Shown piece after piece: positions 1 through 8,240 of a DNA stretch of 64,000 nt. Under the pieces are notes generated by a model, which searched no databases, was not told the DNA's origin, and worked only from the letters and a program-made list of their open reading frames with translations. Source of the stretch: Tangfeifania diversioriginum (GTDB taxonomy: Bacteria > Bacteroidota > Bacteroidia > Bacteroidales > Prolixibacteraceae); assembly GCA_945873105.1 (NCBI GenBank), contig CAMCBW010000021.1, positions 1 to 64,000 on the forward strand, in the 5' to 3' direction. Every line of letters starts with the position of its first letter. Position 1 is the first letter of the stretch. The position numbers and the translations under genes are program-made.

Positions 1-229
1 CTGTGCCATCGATTGGCCAGCCAAAGCTTCTGGTTTTTATTTAGTTGTCTGTAAAACCACTCCTTGGGACAGGTGAATAAATTTTCAATAAAAACCAAAA
101 ATAAATCCTTCCCTATCATCAAATGAGAGTGAACGACCGTAACTTTATAGTAAGTGAAGTGCACAACGCTTCGGCAGATTCCGAAAAGCCGGGAAATAGA
201 GTAGGAAGGTTATTTTAGTACATTTAGTT

Positions 230-382
230 ATGAAAGAGTTAGAAAAATCTGAGTTGATTGAATTGAACGGAGGATTATTGTTTCTTGCTGCAATTCCTCT
301 GGCAAAGGTGTTTATTTGGGGTGTTGCTACTGGGTTGGCAATCGGAGTTGTTGTTTTAGATCATATACTTGATAAGCAATGA
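230..382 (+). CDS. double-glycine leader peptide, bacteriocin-like (50 aa)
   Basis: A 50-residue peptide whose first 15 residues form a typical double-glycine leader (charged helix ending in ELNGG). C39-peptidase ABC exporters cleave such leaders after GG. The predicted 35-residue core is hydrophobic, with one membrane-spanning stretch and small-residue spacing of the GxxxG kind (GVATG, GLAIG). The stop overlaps the start of the next small gene by 4 nt (ATGA), which implies translational coupling. The core is closely similar to that downstream peptide. No exporter lies in the window; it may be to the left. A secreted antimicrobial or signalling peptide is inferred from leader and size only. 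Confidence 0.65.
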   Translation: MKELEKSELIELNGGLLFLAAIPLAKVFIWGVATGLAIGVVVLDHILDKQ

Positions 383-477
383 AACCACTACCATTAAAGA
401 AAATTTTTATATATGGCCTAATTGTTGGCCTAGTGATAGGACTTGTAGTCCTTAAACATATTTTATCACTAAAGTAA
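379..477 (+). CDS. 32-aa leaderless hydrophobic peptide paralogous to the preceding core
   Basis: A very short ORF that starts inside the stop codon of the preceding peptide gene. The protein is a basic N-terminus followed by one hydrophobic helix with overlapping GxxxG motifs (GLIVG, GLVIG). From its FIYG to HIL it matches FIWG to HIL of the preceding peptide at about 13 of 20 positions, but it has no double-glycine leader and so should stay in the producing cell's membrane. This suggests a partner or self-protection peptide that pairs with the exported core through GxxxG contacts. That role is inference; the similarity and overlap are seen directly. Confidence 0.55.
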   Translation: MKPLPLKKIFIYGLIVGLVIGLVVLKHILSLK

Positions 478-489
478 AGTTAAAATGAA

Positions 490-705
490 ATGAATGAGTT
501 GAATAGTTTTATAGACAAATCCAATCTGGTTTTACTTTCAGTTGAAGAGTTATCTGCAACAGAAGGTGGAGCAATTCCATGGGGATTGATAGGCAGAGTT
601 GGACTGAGAATTCTCGTAGGTTCGGCAGGAATTGCTACAGGAACGGCTATAGCAATAGGTACTGGTCTACTGGCTTATGAAATCTATGAGGCATTATCCG
701 ATTAG
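490..705 (+). CDS. double-glycine leader peptide, bacteriocin-like (71 aa)
   Basis: Residues 1-27 form a double-glycine leader ending ELSATEGG. The remaining 44 residues are glycine/alanine-rich and hydrophobic (AIPWGLIGRVG start, then GSAGIATG), with GxxxG spacing and an acidic tail. This layout is like class II bacteriocins, and like GG-leader peptides common in Bacteroidota that are processed by peptidase-containing ABC transporters. It lies 12 nt after the 32-aa peptide gene and is followed by a hairpin terminator, so the three peptides probably form one transcript. An ATG 5 nt upstream (485) meets a stop after one codon; 490 is the only usable ATG. Confidence 0.65.
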   Translation: MNELNSFIDKSNLVLLSVEELSATEGGAIPWGLIGRVGLRILVGSAGIATGTAIAIGTGLLAYEIYEALSD

Positions 706-767
706 CAAATTCAAAATTTTGATTATTAATTGGTTATTCTAATGAGAATGTGATAATAAACTAATGG

Positions 768-801
768 CTGGCAGCATTGCATACGATGCTGATGCTGCCA
801 G
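768..801 (+). terminator. hairpin after the GG-peptide cluster
   Basis: A perfect 10-bp inverted repeat (768-777 with 792-801, arm ctggcagcat) with a 14-nt loop, followed by tttata. It lies 62 nt after the last peptide stop, and no confident gene follows directly, so it probably ends the peptide transcript. The T-tract is weak. Confidence 0.5.
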
Positions 802-816
802 TTTATACAACTAACA

Positions 817-1011
817 ATGAAGATTCTTTGGTCCTATTACAGACTATTCCTTGCTTCGATGGGTGTGACCAAGATGTGGAAAGTTTTCAAGACCTTGATA
901 AGTCTTTTGCTTGACAACAAGCAATCTGGGCTTATTTCACTTTATAAGTCCTGGATACAAAAGATTTCTGGGTCCATCCTTACATGGAAAACTTTTGCCG
1001 TAATGTTTTAA
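817..1011 (+). CDS. doubtful 64-aa ORF
   Basis: An ATG-initiated ORF rich in aromatic and basic residues, without recognisable motif, leader or clear membrane helix. It lies between the GG-peptide terminator and a truncated DUF1016 gene, in AT-rich sequence that looks eroded. Other frames in this stretch are broken by stops and match nothing I recognise. It could be a real small protein (for example immunity), or chance. Little supports it beyond being open. Confidence 0.2.
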   Translation: MKILWSYYRLFLASMGVTKMWKVFKTLISLLLDNKQSGLISLYKSWIQKISGSILTWKTFAVMF

Positions 1012-1062
1012 TCTTTGACTGATTCCTGATTTTCCACAAAGGGAAGCCTCAATCTTTAACAA

Positions 1063-1440
1063 ATGGGCATGGAGTATAATCAACTGGTTAATCAAATCGC
1101 AGAAACCTACCAACAAGGGCAGAGAAATGTGGTAATTTCAGTGAATGCCCATCTGGTCCAAACATATTGGCAAATAGGTCAATATATTGTTGAGTTTGAG
1201 CAACAAGGTAAACATCGCGCAGAATATGGAATATCCCTGATTAACAGACTCGCTGTAGATTTGTCTCACTACTTGGGCAAAGGATTTAGTCGAAGTAATT
1301 TGATTTACATGCGACTCTTTTATCTTGAGTTTCCAAAAGGTGAGAAGCCTTCTCACTTATTGAGCTGGTCACCTCGAGAGGCAAGGAAGGGATATAAAGA
1401 CATTGCAAAAAGAGGTTATAGGTTTAAAGGGAATACTTAG
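1063..1440 (+). pseudogene. truncated DUF1016 (YhcG-like) nuclease, N-terminal domain only
   Basis: The first ~105 residues match the N-terminal domain of DUF1016/YhcG proteins: a helical region with QTYWQIGQYIVEFEQQG and GFSRSNLIYMRLFYLEFP, stopping at HLLSWS. Family members are usually about 340-380 aa and carry a C-terminal PD-(D/E)XK nuclease domain. Here the match stops near residue 105, the next ~20 residues look unrelated, and no nuclease domain follows in any frame before the palindrome at 1482. The gene is a 3'-truncated relic; a residual DNA-binding fragment cannot be excluded. ATG 1063 or 1069 are both possible starts. Confidence 0.65.
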
Positions 1441-1481
1441 TAACTGTTTAAATTTGGTTTTTTAATCCCGGCAAGGATTAA

Positions 1482-1566
1482 ATGTGGGTAGAAAGTAGTT
1501 AGATAGAGATTATCTCGTCCCATACTGGACGAAATGGTCTATCAAGCATTTGCTTTCTACCCACAT
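1482..1566. repeat. nested palindrome (three stacked inverted repeats)
   Basis: The outer arms are 14-bp perfect inverted repeats (1482-1495 atgtgggtagaaag with 1553-1566). Inside lie a 5-bp pair (1502-1506/1539-1543) and a tight central hairpin (1516-1520 cgtcc with 1527-1531 ggacg). It sits just past the broken DUF1016 gene and could be a foldback or non-autonomous mobile element, or a structured RNA. No coding sequence is seen in it. Confidence 0.5.
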
Positions 1567-1632
1567 ATTATACCTCCGGTATATTGGTTTTCCAATTTTA
1601 AACAGTTTCTAAGTTTTTACTGCCAGATTCTC

Positions 1633-2490
1633 TTATTGTATCTCCACCTCTGCCAGCACCGGCAAATGGTCAGATGGGAAGAAGAGACCGTTCGAGTCGG
1701 TCAGTACCCCATGCCTTAACACCTTTACCTTTTCGTTGAGGAAGATGTAATCGATGGTGTTTTTGTGCTCCCTCACCTCAAAACCGCCACTGGTGCCGGT
1801 TGGGATATAGGGAGTGGTCACGCACTTGTCGCGGGTATCAAACAAAACCTTCAAGATGGTCTGGATGGCAGCCCCCTCCTTGCCGGAATTGAAATCTCCG
1901 GTAAGCAGCACTGGCTGGTTCTCCTTGTTGATGTCACCCATAAATTTCAGGATCAGTTTGGCCGACTCTTCACGGGCGGTCCTTCCCCGGTGGTCGAAGT
2001 GGGTATTGAAATGGTAGAAGGTTTTTTTGGTGGCCTTGTCCTTGAATTTGATCCAGGTGCAGGTCCGGTTGCAGACTGCATCCCAGCCCAAACCGGGCTT
2101 TTCGGGGGTCGGACTGAGCCAGAAGGTACCGGCATCCAGTTTTTCGAAACGATCCTTCCGGTAGAAGATGGTCATGAATTCACCGGCCTCCTTGCCGTCG
2201 TCCCGGCCTATTCCGTAAGATTCGTAATCTGGCATGCTGGCTTTCAAATCATTCATCTGAACGAGAAGTGCCTCCTGTATGCCGAAGAGATCGGCCTGGT
2301 GAAATTGAATCAAACCGGTCACTTTCTCCTTCCGGAGGGGCCAGGCATTCACCCCGTCGTCGGGCGTGTTCATCCGGATATTGAAGGTCATGATGTTGAA
2401 GGAGTCGTTTTTCTTGCTTTTCCCAAAAACCGGTACGGTTGGTGAAATGGCCAGAACGAAAAGTAAAACAAAAAGTGCAATTGGTTTCAT
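1633..2490 (-). CDS. secreted endonuclease/exonuclease/phosphatase (EEP) family hydrolase
   Basis: A 285-residue EEP-superfamily (DNase I-like, Mg-dependent phosphodiester/phosphoester hydrolase) protein with an N-terminal signal peptide (about 1-24). The family's catalytic signatures are all present in order: TFNIR near residue 37, GIQEA, FNTHFDHRG, LLTGDFNSG, IDYIFLN and the terminal SDHLPV. It should therefore be active. The substrate is not predictable; in saccharolytic Bacteroidota such genes often sit beside SusC/SusD pairs. It lies downstream of SusD on the same strand, with a repeat and a hairpin in the 271-nt gap, so it may be transcribed separately. Confidence 0.85.
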   Translation of the reverse strand: MKPIALFVLLFVLAISPTVPVFGKSKKNDSFNIMTFNIRMNTPDDGVNAWPLRKEKVTGLIQFHQADLFGIQEALLVQMNDLKASMPDYESYGIGRDDGKEAGEFMTIFYRKDRFEKLDAGTFWLSPTPEKPGLGWDAVCNRTCTWIKFKDKATKKTFYHFNTHFDHRGRTAREESAKLILKFMGDINKENQPVLLTGDFNSGKEGAAIQTILKVLFDTRDKCVTTPYIPTGTSGGFEVREHKNTIDYIFLNEKVKVLRHGVLTDSNGLFFPSDHLPVLAEVEIQ

Positions 2491-2553
2491 GAATGCGGTG
2501 TGAATAGTTGATGAAATGTTGCTATTTATTCTTCCCTGATGAATCTTTTTTCA

Positions 2554-2641
2554 GCCACGAAGACACCAAGTCACAAAGGTATTACCAAGCGGGCGAAAAA
2601 TATCATTTTTGTGAAGCTTTGAGCCTTGGTGACTTGGTGGC
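2554..2641. repeat. imperfect inverted repeat, intergenic
   Basis: The arms 2554-2578 (gccacgaagacaccaag core) and 2617-2641 pair at about 21 of 25 positions around a ~38-nt centre. This is the style of palindromic intergenic repeats found scattered in Bacteroidota genomes. It lies upstream of the EEP gene on the minus strand and may act as an mRNA processing or stability element. No coding potential is seen. Confidence 0.5.
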
Positions 2642-2682
2642 ATTCTTTTTGGGACATTACGGAGCTGAATCAATTTATTAAA

Positions 2683-2712
2683 GCAATCCTGCCGATTGCT
2701 CAGCAGGATTGC
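2683..2712 (-). terminator. hairpin downstream of the first SusC/SusD pair
   Basis: A perfect 10-bp stem (gcaatcctgc at 2683-2692 with 2703-2712) and a 10-nt loop, about 50 nt after the SusD stop on the minus strand, followed on that strand by a short T-rich stretch (tttaat). It probably ends the SusC-SusD transcript. Confidence 0.55.
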
Positions 2713-2761
2713 AGTTTGTTACAGTTCTATTTGAAGTAGTTCATTGGCTGGGAAGGCATTC

Positions 2762-4528
2762 CTACCATCCCGGATTTTGTTTGAGATTTGGATTCGCAAG
2801 CAGGTCGGTTTGCGGGATGGGGTAGAAATACATCTTGTCTTCCCATTTCCTGGAGATGTTGTTCATCCAGGTCAACTCGCCGCTGGTGCCATTCTTCAGC
2901 AATTGCGTATTGGCCTTGCCACTTACGGTAGCCGATACATCCACATAGGTTACGCCCGATACAGCCGGTGAAGGTTTGGCTCCCTGGTAGAATGCCACAT
3001 CCAGGATCCCATCTTCGTTCAGGTCCATCGGGGTTACCAGTGCCGGCACATAAAAGCCGTTCCACTCCTGGTTCATGAGTTCACCGCGTTTCCACCGCAG
3101 GAGGTCTGCAAAGCGAAACCCTTCCATGCACAATTCGATGCCTCTTTCCCTTCTGATCTCCAGGATGGTTGGGTCAGTGATATTGGGGAAGTAGACGGTT
3201 TTGAGGTAGTTGTCCACCAGGGTTGGTTTGGTGGTTAAACCGGCCGTAATTCCGCCCCTGGTGCGAAGCACACCGATCGTCTTGGCCCAGTCGGCATCCG
3301 ACAGTGTTCCCAATTCTGCGTTGGCTTCAGCATAGTTTAAAAGAACTTCTCCATACCTGAACATGGAAATTGAGTTGATGTTGAGGTCCCTGGTGTCGTA
3401 ATACATGTCGTCGAGCGTCCACTTGATGGGCTGGTATCCCGTAAAGGTGTAGGAGAAGAGGGGTGGTGCGGGCACCAGTGAACCTCCGCTGAGCCTTTTG
3501 TAATCACCCAAACGGATGGTTTGCTTGAGCCTCAGGTCCCTGTTTTTCACCTCATCCTTGAATAGCATGGTGGTGTAGGCAGGGTTGCTGGTAAACGGAG
3601 TTCCATCCACGTTGAGGTAGGTGTTGACGAAAGTCCTGGTCAGACTGGCCTTGTCTCCGTAGGTACCGCTGGTCCAATACCAGTTGGCGTCGTTCAGCAC
3701 CGACAGGGTGAGATCACAGACGGCCGCCAGCATCACCTCACTGGCAATCGGCAGTGGATTGGTAAATACGGTGCGGTAGGATTTCCCCGGACCTCCGGTC
3801 GTGTAGATGGAATATCCTCCTTTGTCCATCACCTCCTTGGCAGCCACGGAGGCATGATTCAGGAAGGTATTTGCAGAACTTTGAAGATTCAGCTCAGGAT
3901 GGTATTTCCGGAAGGTACCTTCAAACAGACAAATTCTTGATTTCAGGGCATAAGCCACATACTTGGTTACCAGACTACGGGTTGGTTCACTGGTGGCTTT
4001 GATGTTGGCACAGGCATAGTCAATATCCACCAGAATGGAGTCCATGACCAGTGTACGAGAATCGCGCGGGCCATTTAGAATTGGATCGTTAACATCCAAT
4101 GGTTTACCGATCCATGGAACATCCCCGAACCGTTTTACCTTCTCGAAATAGAAGTAGGCCCTGAAGAACTTGGCGATACCCAGGTAATTTTTTCGGACAT
4201 CAGCCGGAACCATCGGGTCGTTGCAGTTGGCGATAAAGTAATTGATATTTCTCAAATCGGTCCAGCTCCATCCTGAACTGAGGGTAGGGGCAAAGGCGCC
4301 CGCCTGGATGAAAGAATTCACTGATTTTACGGCCATGTAATCGGTCATGGCATCCCGGTTGGTGCTTTTTCCTGGTAAGATGGAATAAAAAGAGTTGGCA
4401 TAAAGGTCAAGTCCCTGCTGACTGCCAAATACAGATGATTTCGATGCAGTGGAGACAGGCGTTTCTTCCAGATCGCACCGAACGAAAAGTAAGCCTAAAA
4501 GTAGAAACCACAAATATTGTTTTTTCAT
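2762..4528 (-). CDS. SusD/RagB family outer-membrane glycan-binding lipoprotein (first pair)
   Basis: A 588-residue SusD-like protein. It starts with a lipoprotein signal whose lipobox cysteine is Cys18 and continues with the alpha-helical TPR-like SusD fold. The late segment ERGIELCMEGFRFADLLRWKRG is the family signature, and the protein ends in the usual KQNPGW-type tail. SusD-like proteins cap the SusC TonB-dependent channel at the cell surface and bind oligosaccharides. It follows the SusC gene by 24 nt and is co-transcribed with it on the minus strand. The glycan bound cannot be inferred. Confidence 0.95.
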   Translation of the reverse strand: MKKQYLWFLLLGLLFVRCDLEETPVSTASKSSVFGSQQGLDLYANSFYSILPGKSTNRDAMTDYMAVKSVNSFIQAGAFAPTLSSGWSWTDLRNINYFIANCNDPMVPADVRKNYLGIAKFFRAYFYFEKVKRFGDVPWIGKPLDVNDPILNGPRDSRTLVMDSILVDIDYACANIKATSEPTRSLVTKYVAYALKSRICLFEGTFRKYHPELNLQSSANTFLNHASVAAKEVMDKGGYSIYTTGGPGKSYRTVFTNPLPIASEVMLAAVCDLTLSVLNDANWYWTSGTYGDKASLTRTFVNTYLNVDGTPFTSNPAYTTMLFKDEVKNRDLRLKQTIRLGDYKRLSGGSLVPAPPLFSYTFTGYQPIKWTLDDMYYDTRDLNINSISMFRYGEVLLNYAEANAELGTLSDADWAKTIGVLRTRGGITAGLTTKPTLVDNYLKTVYFPNITDPTILEIRRERGIELCMEGFRFADLLRWKRGELMNQEWNGFYVPALVTPMDLNEDGILDVAFYQGAKPSPAVSGVTYVDVSATVSGKANTQLLKNGTSGELTWMNNISRKWEDKMYFYPIPQTDLLANPNLKQNPGW

Positions 4529-4552
4529 AACAGAATTATTTTTAGAATGATG

Positions 4553-7500
4553 TTAGAATGTAACGCTTAATCCGAAAGAGATACTTTTCAGCATAGGATA
4601 GTTGTATCCGTCTCCTGCATTTCCTGAGGTAAACAGCTGATCAGATGGAACGGTATTCTCTACATCAATCCCTTTTACGAGTTTGTACATTGGGGAGTAA
4701 GCCCATAGGTTTTCACCGGAGAAAAAGACTTTCATGTCGCCGGCTCCGATTTTTGAAGTCAGGCTTTTGGGCAGGTTGTATCCAAACTGAATATTGGCCA
4801 GCCTGATAAAAGCAACATTTTGTTTGTACTTGGTCTGCACCACACCGAGTTCCCTTGCGGTATTGCTGGAAGCTGCACGCGACATGGTCCGTGGGAAATA
4901 AGCATCCGTATTTTCGGGTGTCCACATATTTCCAAGGTGCCATTTGGGGATATTGTTGTAGGGTCTATTGTACTGTCCCCAGAAAAATTCTGCCTCCACA
5001 CTTGGGTACCAGTCCTGCTTCATCACCCCATTGGCATAAGCCGAAAAGAAGAAGTCGTTCCAGTCAGCACCCAGGCTAATGCCGTAGGTATAATGTGCTG
5101 CAGTATTCCCGATAATTTTTCTGTCTCCCGGGTTGGATACCCTGTTGGTTCCAATGTTGATGAATCCGTCGTTGTTCAGATCTTTCAGTTTGATGTCTCC
5201 TGCATACCAAATGTTGGTCGGGGAGGCCCTCATCTGCGGACTCTGTTTGGCATGTGCGGCAACATCGGCTGCATCGATAAAAAATCCCTCGGTCTCGTAT
5301 CCCCACATTTCGCCGATGATCTGTCCTTCATAATAGTCGGAGAGGAGTTTGTCGGGGTTGTTGTACCTGGTAATCTCAGCTTTGCTGTCGGCCAGTGTAA
5401 ACCGGACATCATAGTTGAAATCCTTCGCGGCAAGTTTGAAATTGTCTCTCCAGGTTACTGAAACCTCCCAGCCGGTAGTCTTCAGGTCAGCATAGTTACC
5501 CTTGGGAGGTGTTGCACCGAAAGTTGCCGGGAGTGTCAGACCGATGGTAAACATATCAGTCGTATTGCGCAGATACATGTCTCCCACAAATCTCAGACGG
5601 TCAGACAACATGGAAAAGTCGAGTCCAATGTCAGAAGTGGTCGAAGTCTCCCATGTTATGCCATCGGGAAGAACAGCGGGTGTTCTTGTTTGCTGAGGTT
5701 TTACCCCATTGAGAATAAGACTGGATTGGGATATGGAGAATTGCTCCTGGTACACATAGGAGCCAATATTTCCGTTGCCCAAAGAGCCGTAAGAAGCCCT
5801 CAGTTTAACATCTGAGAAGAGTTTGGGGGATACATGCCAGAAAGACTCTTTGGACAGACGCCAACCTCCTGATACCGATGGAAAGAAAGCATACCGCTGA
5901 GCGGCCGGGAACTTGGAAGAGCCGTCATACCGGCCATTGACCTCCACGAGGTACCGGTCTTTGAAGGAGTAGTTCACCCGGGCAAAACCCCCAAGGATCG
6001 CCCACTTCTCATAACCTCCACCAGTGTTGATAAGCTGCCCAAGTGCCAGGTTCATGTCGGTGGCTCCTTCATAGATCAATCCATTTCGTTGTGCGGCAAG
6101 CCGGTTGTAAACGGATTGTTCGTAGTTGTAGCCAATCATCCCTTTTAAATAATGCATACCGTTGAAGGTATTCTCATACTCAGAGTAGAGGTTGGTGGCC
6201 AGGTATTGAGTTTCGCGGTTGTCAAAAGCGAGGTCATTGGTGGTGGTTCCAACGAAAGCAGTCACCCCGGGTTTGTTGCTGTAGGGCACCTGGACCCTTT
6301 TTTGCTTGGTATTGTTGTTGGTATTCCGGATGGTAAAATCGCCTTTGACCCTCAATTTGTCGTTGAGGAACATGGCGGTAAATCCGGCAGTATTCTTGAA
6401 TACCTTCTTCTTGTTATCGATCCCGTTTTTCCCATACCAAAAATCACCCACGTTGTACACAGATACCATGGTTAGGGAGCCGTCAGGGTTAAACATCGTT
6501 CCGTTGGGGTGGCCTTCATCGGCAATATTTCTCCAGATTCCGCTACCCTCGCCAACGTTCATCGGGTTGTGGTAAAACATGTCTGAATACTCCGTGTTGT
6601 TTTCGAAAGTCAACCAGTCGGTCAGTTTGATGGACCCTTTTGCCCGAAAGTTTTTCATGTTGTAGTCGTCAGAATTGTACCTGAACAAACCCTCCTGGCT
6701 CATGTAACGCCCTGAAACCAAATAGGAGACCTTGTCGGTACTTCCTGTTACCGTCAGATTGTTGTCGGTTGCACCCAGGTTTTTCTTGTAGAGCTCCTTG
6801 TAAAAATCGGTACTGCCGTAATAGACATACTCGCCGGTGACAGGATCGATATCGACCGTTTTGTAAGGTTGACCGGATTCTACCCTTTTCTTGAATTCAT
6901 CCAGGTATGCCTGTGAAAATTTCAGGGTTTTGTTGATGTTTTGAGGGAAAGAGCCATCCCCATTGACAAATGCTTCAGAGAACATCTTCACCCAGGTATA
7001 TCCATCTGTCACAAAATCAGGCGATTTTACCGGATCCTTGATGGCATAACTGGTCGAGAAAGTGACACTCGTCCTCCCTTTCTGAGGGTTTTTGGTGGTA
7101 AGCAATACAACACCGAAGGCACCTCTGGCACCATAAATGGAGGCGGAGGCGGCATCCTTCAGGATGGATACACTGGCAATATCATTGGGATTCAACAAAC
7201 TTGGATCACCTTCCACCCCATCGATCAGAATCAAGGCACTTCCACCCTGACCGATTGAAGTTGTTCCTCGGATGTTGTAACTGGGTGCCTGGTTGGGTTT
7301 TCCGTCCTGGAGCTTGATATTCAGGTTGGGAATTACTCCCTTCAAACCTTGCGAAACGTTGGCGATCGGACGGTTGTCAAAAACCTCCCCGGTCACCTGG
7401 TCGACTGCACCTGTCAGGTTGGCCTTTTTCTGGGTGCCATAACCAACAACAACGACCTCCTCAACTCCAACGGTACTGGTCTTTAATACAACGTTAATGG

Positions 7501-7810
7501 TGGTCTTGTTCCCAATCTGGAGATCCTGCATGTCCATGCCAATAAAGGAAAAGGACAAAACGTCGACCCCTGCAGGAATCCCTGACAGGGTATATTTGCC
7601 GTTGATATCAGTCACGGTTCCAACGGTGGTCCCTTTAGCCAAAACTGTGACCCCCGGAATTGGCGATGAACTCTCGTCCTTCACCACACCGCTCACAGAC
7701 TTTTGTTGTGCAAAAGCCATTCCCGACATCACTGCAGTGAACAGAAACATTGACAGGAGAATCCTTATCAACTTCTCTTTTTGTTGAAAAATCAGTCTTC
7801 TTTTTTTCAT
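4553..7810 (-). CDS. SusC/RagA TonB-linked outer-membrane transporter (first pair)
   Basis: A 1,085-residue TonB-dependent receptor of the SusC family. After a signal peptide it has a carboxypeptidase-D-like regulatory domain (about residues 36-115, with IPGVTV and DINGKYTL), the TonB-box-like VVVVGYG segment near 120, a plug domain with RGTTS and ILKDAASASIYGARG, then the beta-barrel to a C-terminal VTF. SusC proteins import oligosaccharides across the outer membrane using TonB energy. It is the first gene of the minus-strand SusC-SusD unit. No adjacent anti-sigma or hybrid two-component regulator is present. Confidence 0.96.
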   Translation of the reverse strand: MKKRRLIFQQKEKLIRILLSMFLFTAVMSGMAFAQQKSVSGVVKDESSSPIPGVTVLAKGTTVGTVTDINGKYTLSGIPAGVDVLSFSFIGMDMQDLQIGNKTTINVVLKTSTVGVEEVVVVGYGTQKKANLTGAVDQVTGEVFDNRPIANVSQGLKGVIPNLNIKLQDGKPNQAPSYNIRGTTSIGQGGSALILIDGVEGDPSLLNPNDIASVSILKDAASASIYGARGAFGVVLLTTKNPQKGRTSVTFSTSYAIKDPVKSPDFVTDGYTWVKMFSEAFVNGDGSFPQNINKTLKFSQAYLDEFKKRVESGQPYKTVDIDPVTGEYVYYGSTDFYKELYKKNLGATDNNLTVTGSTDKVSYLVSGRYMSQEGLFRYNSDDYNMKNFRAKGSIKLTDWLTFENNTEYSDMFYHNPMNVGEGSGIWRNIADEGHPNGTMFNPDGSLTMVSVYNVGDFWYGKNGIDNKKKVFKNTAGFTAMFLNDKLRVKGDFTIRNTNNNTKQKRVQVPYSNKPGVTAFVGTTTNDLAFDNRETQYLATNLYSEYENTFNGMHYLKGMIGYNYEQSVYNRLAAQRNGLIYEGATDMNLALGQLINTGGGYEKWAILGGFARVNYSFKDRYLVEVNGRYDGSSKFPAAQRYAFFPSVSGGWRLSKESFWHVSPKLFSDVKLRASYGSLGNGNIGSYVYQEQFSISQSSLILNGVKPQQTRTPAVLPDGITWETSTTSDIGLDFSMLSDRLRFVGDMYLRNTTDMFTIGLTLPATFGATPPKGNYADLKTTGWEVSVTWRDNFKLAAKDFNYDVRFTLADSKAEITRYNNPDKLLSDYYEGQIIGEMWGYETEGFFIDAADVAAHAKQSPQMRASPTNIWYAGDIKLKDLNNDGFINIGTNRVSNPGDRKIIGNTAAHYTYGISLGADWNDFFFSAYANGVMKQDWYPSVEAEFFWGQYNRPYNNIPKWHLGNMWTPENTDAYFPRTMSRAASSNTARELGVVQTKYKQNVAFIRLANIQFGYNLPKSLTSKIGAGDMKVFFSGENLWAYSPMYKLVKGIDVENTVPSDQLFTSGNAGDGYNYPMLKSISFGLSVTF

Positions 7811-8186
7811 AGATTCATAAACTTTAAGTTTGATTATTTAAACATAAGAACGCTCATTGGTCTGTACTAACTACCCATCATTCCAAACAGGATGACAACC
7901 GATATTCTTTAAATACCTTGTTAATCATATATATACATGTATGAATTGTTGTGGATGGTCTTTCATCTCTCAGAAATAGTCTAAAAGACATAAGGATAAA
8001 AAGTTGTAGTTATTGGACTTGTGAATTTGGCTTCAAAAAAACGATCGTGGTGATCCTATGTTAAAGGCTTTAAACCACTCATCGATTGCATAAAGTTGCA
8101 AAGAATTAAAATAAAAAAAAATAGCAAAATGCACAATATTTAACAAATAGATAACATTCTGTTAAAAAATGCAAAAATAGCACCAA
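7811..8186. other. non-coding promoter region upstream of first SusC
   Basis: About 375 nt of AT-rich sequence with no supported ORF. It must hold the minus-strand promoter of the SusC-SusD unit. A 10-bp palindrome (atacatgtat, 7933-7942) and a TATGTTTA octamer on the minus strand (plus-strand 7839-7846, close to the Bacteroidota -7 consensus TAnnTTTG) are visible, but neither is decisive. Confidence 0.4.
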
Positions 8187-8191
8187 TAAAA

Positions 8192-8220
8192 AGCCCCGTT
8201 GCACGGGTTGCAACGGGGCT
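8192..8220 (-). terminator. strong intrinsic terminator
   Basis: A perfect 12-bp GC-rich stem (agccccgttgca at 8192-8203 with 8209-8220) and a 5-nt loop. On the minus strand it is followed by a T-run (TTTTTATT). It begins about 20 nt after the stop of the DUF1080 gene and separates it from the SusC promoter. Confidence 0.85.
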
Positions 8221-8240
8221 TATCAAAAAGGGATTCAATT

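Noticed and set aside
1765-2445. 226-aa plus-strand ORF
   Set aside because: It is antisense to the EEP hydrolase, whose catalytic motifs are all intact; the plus frame has no domain.
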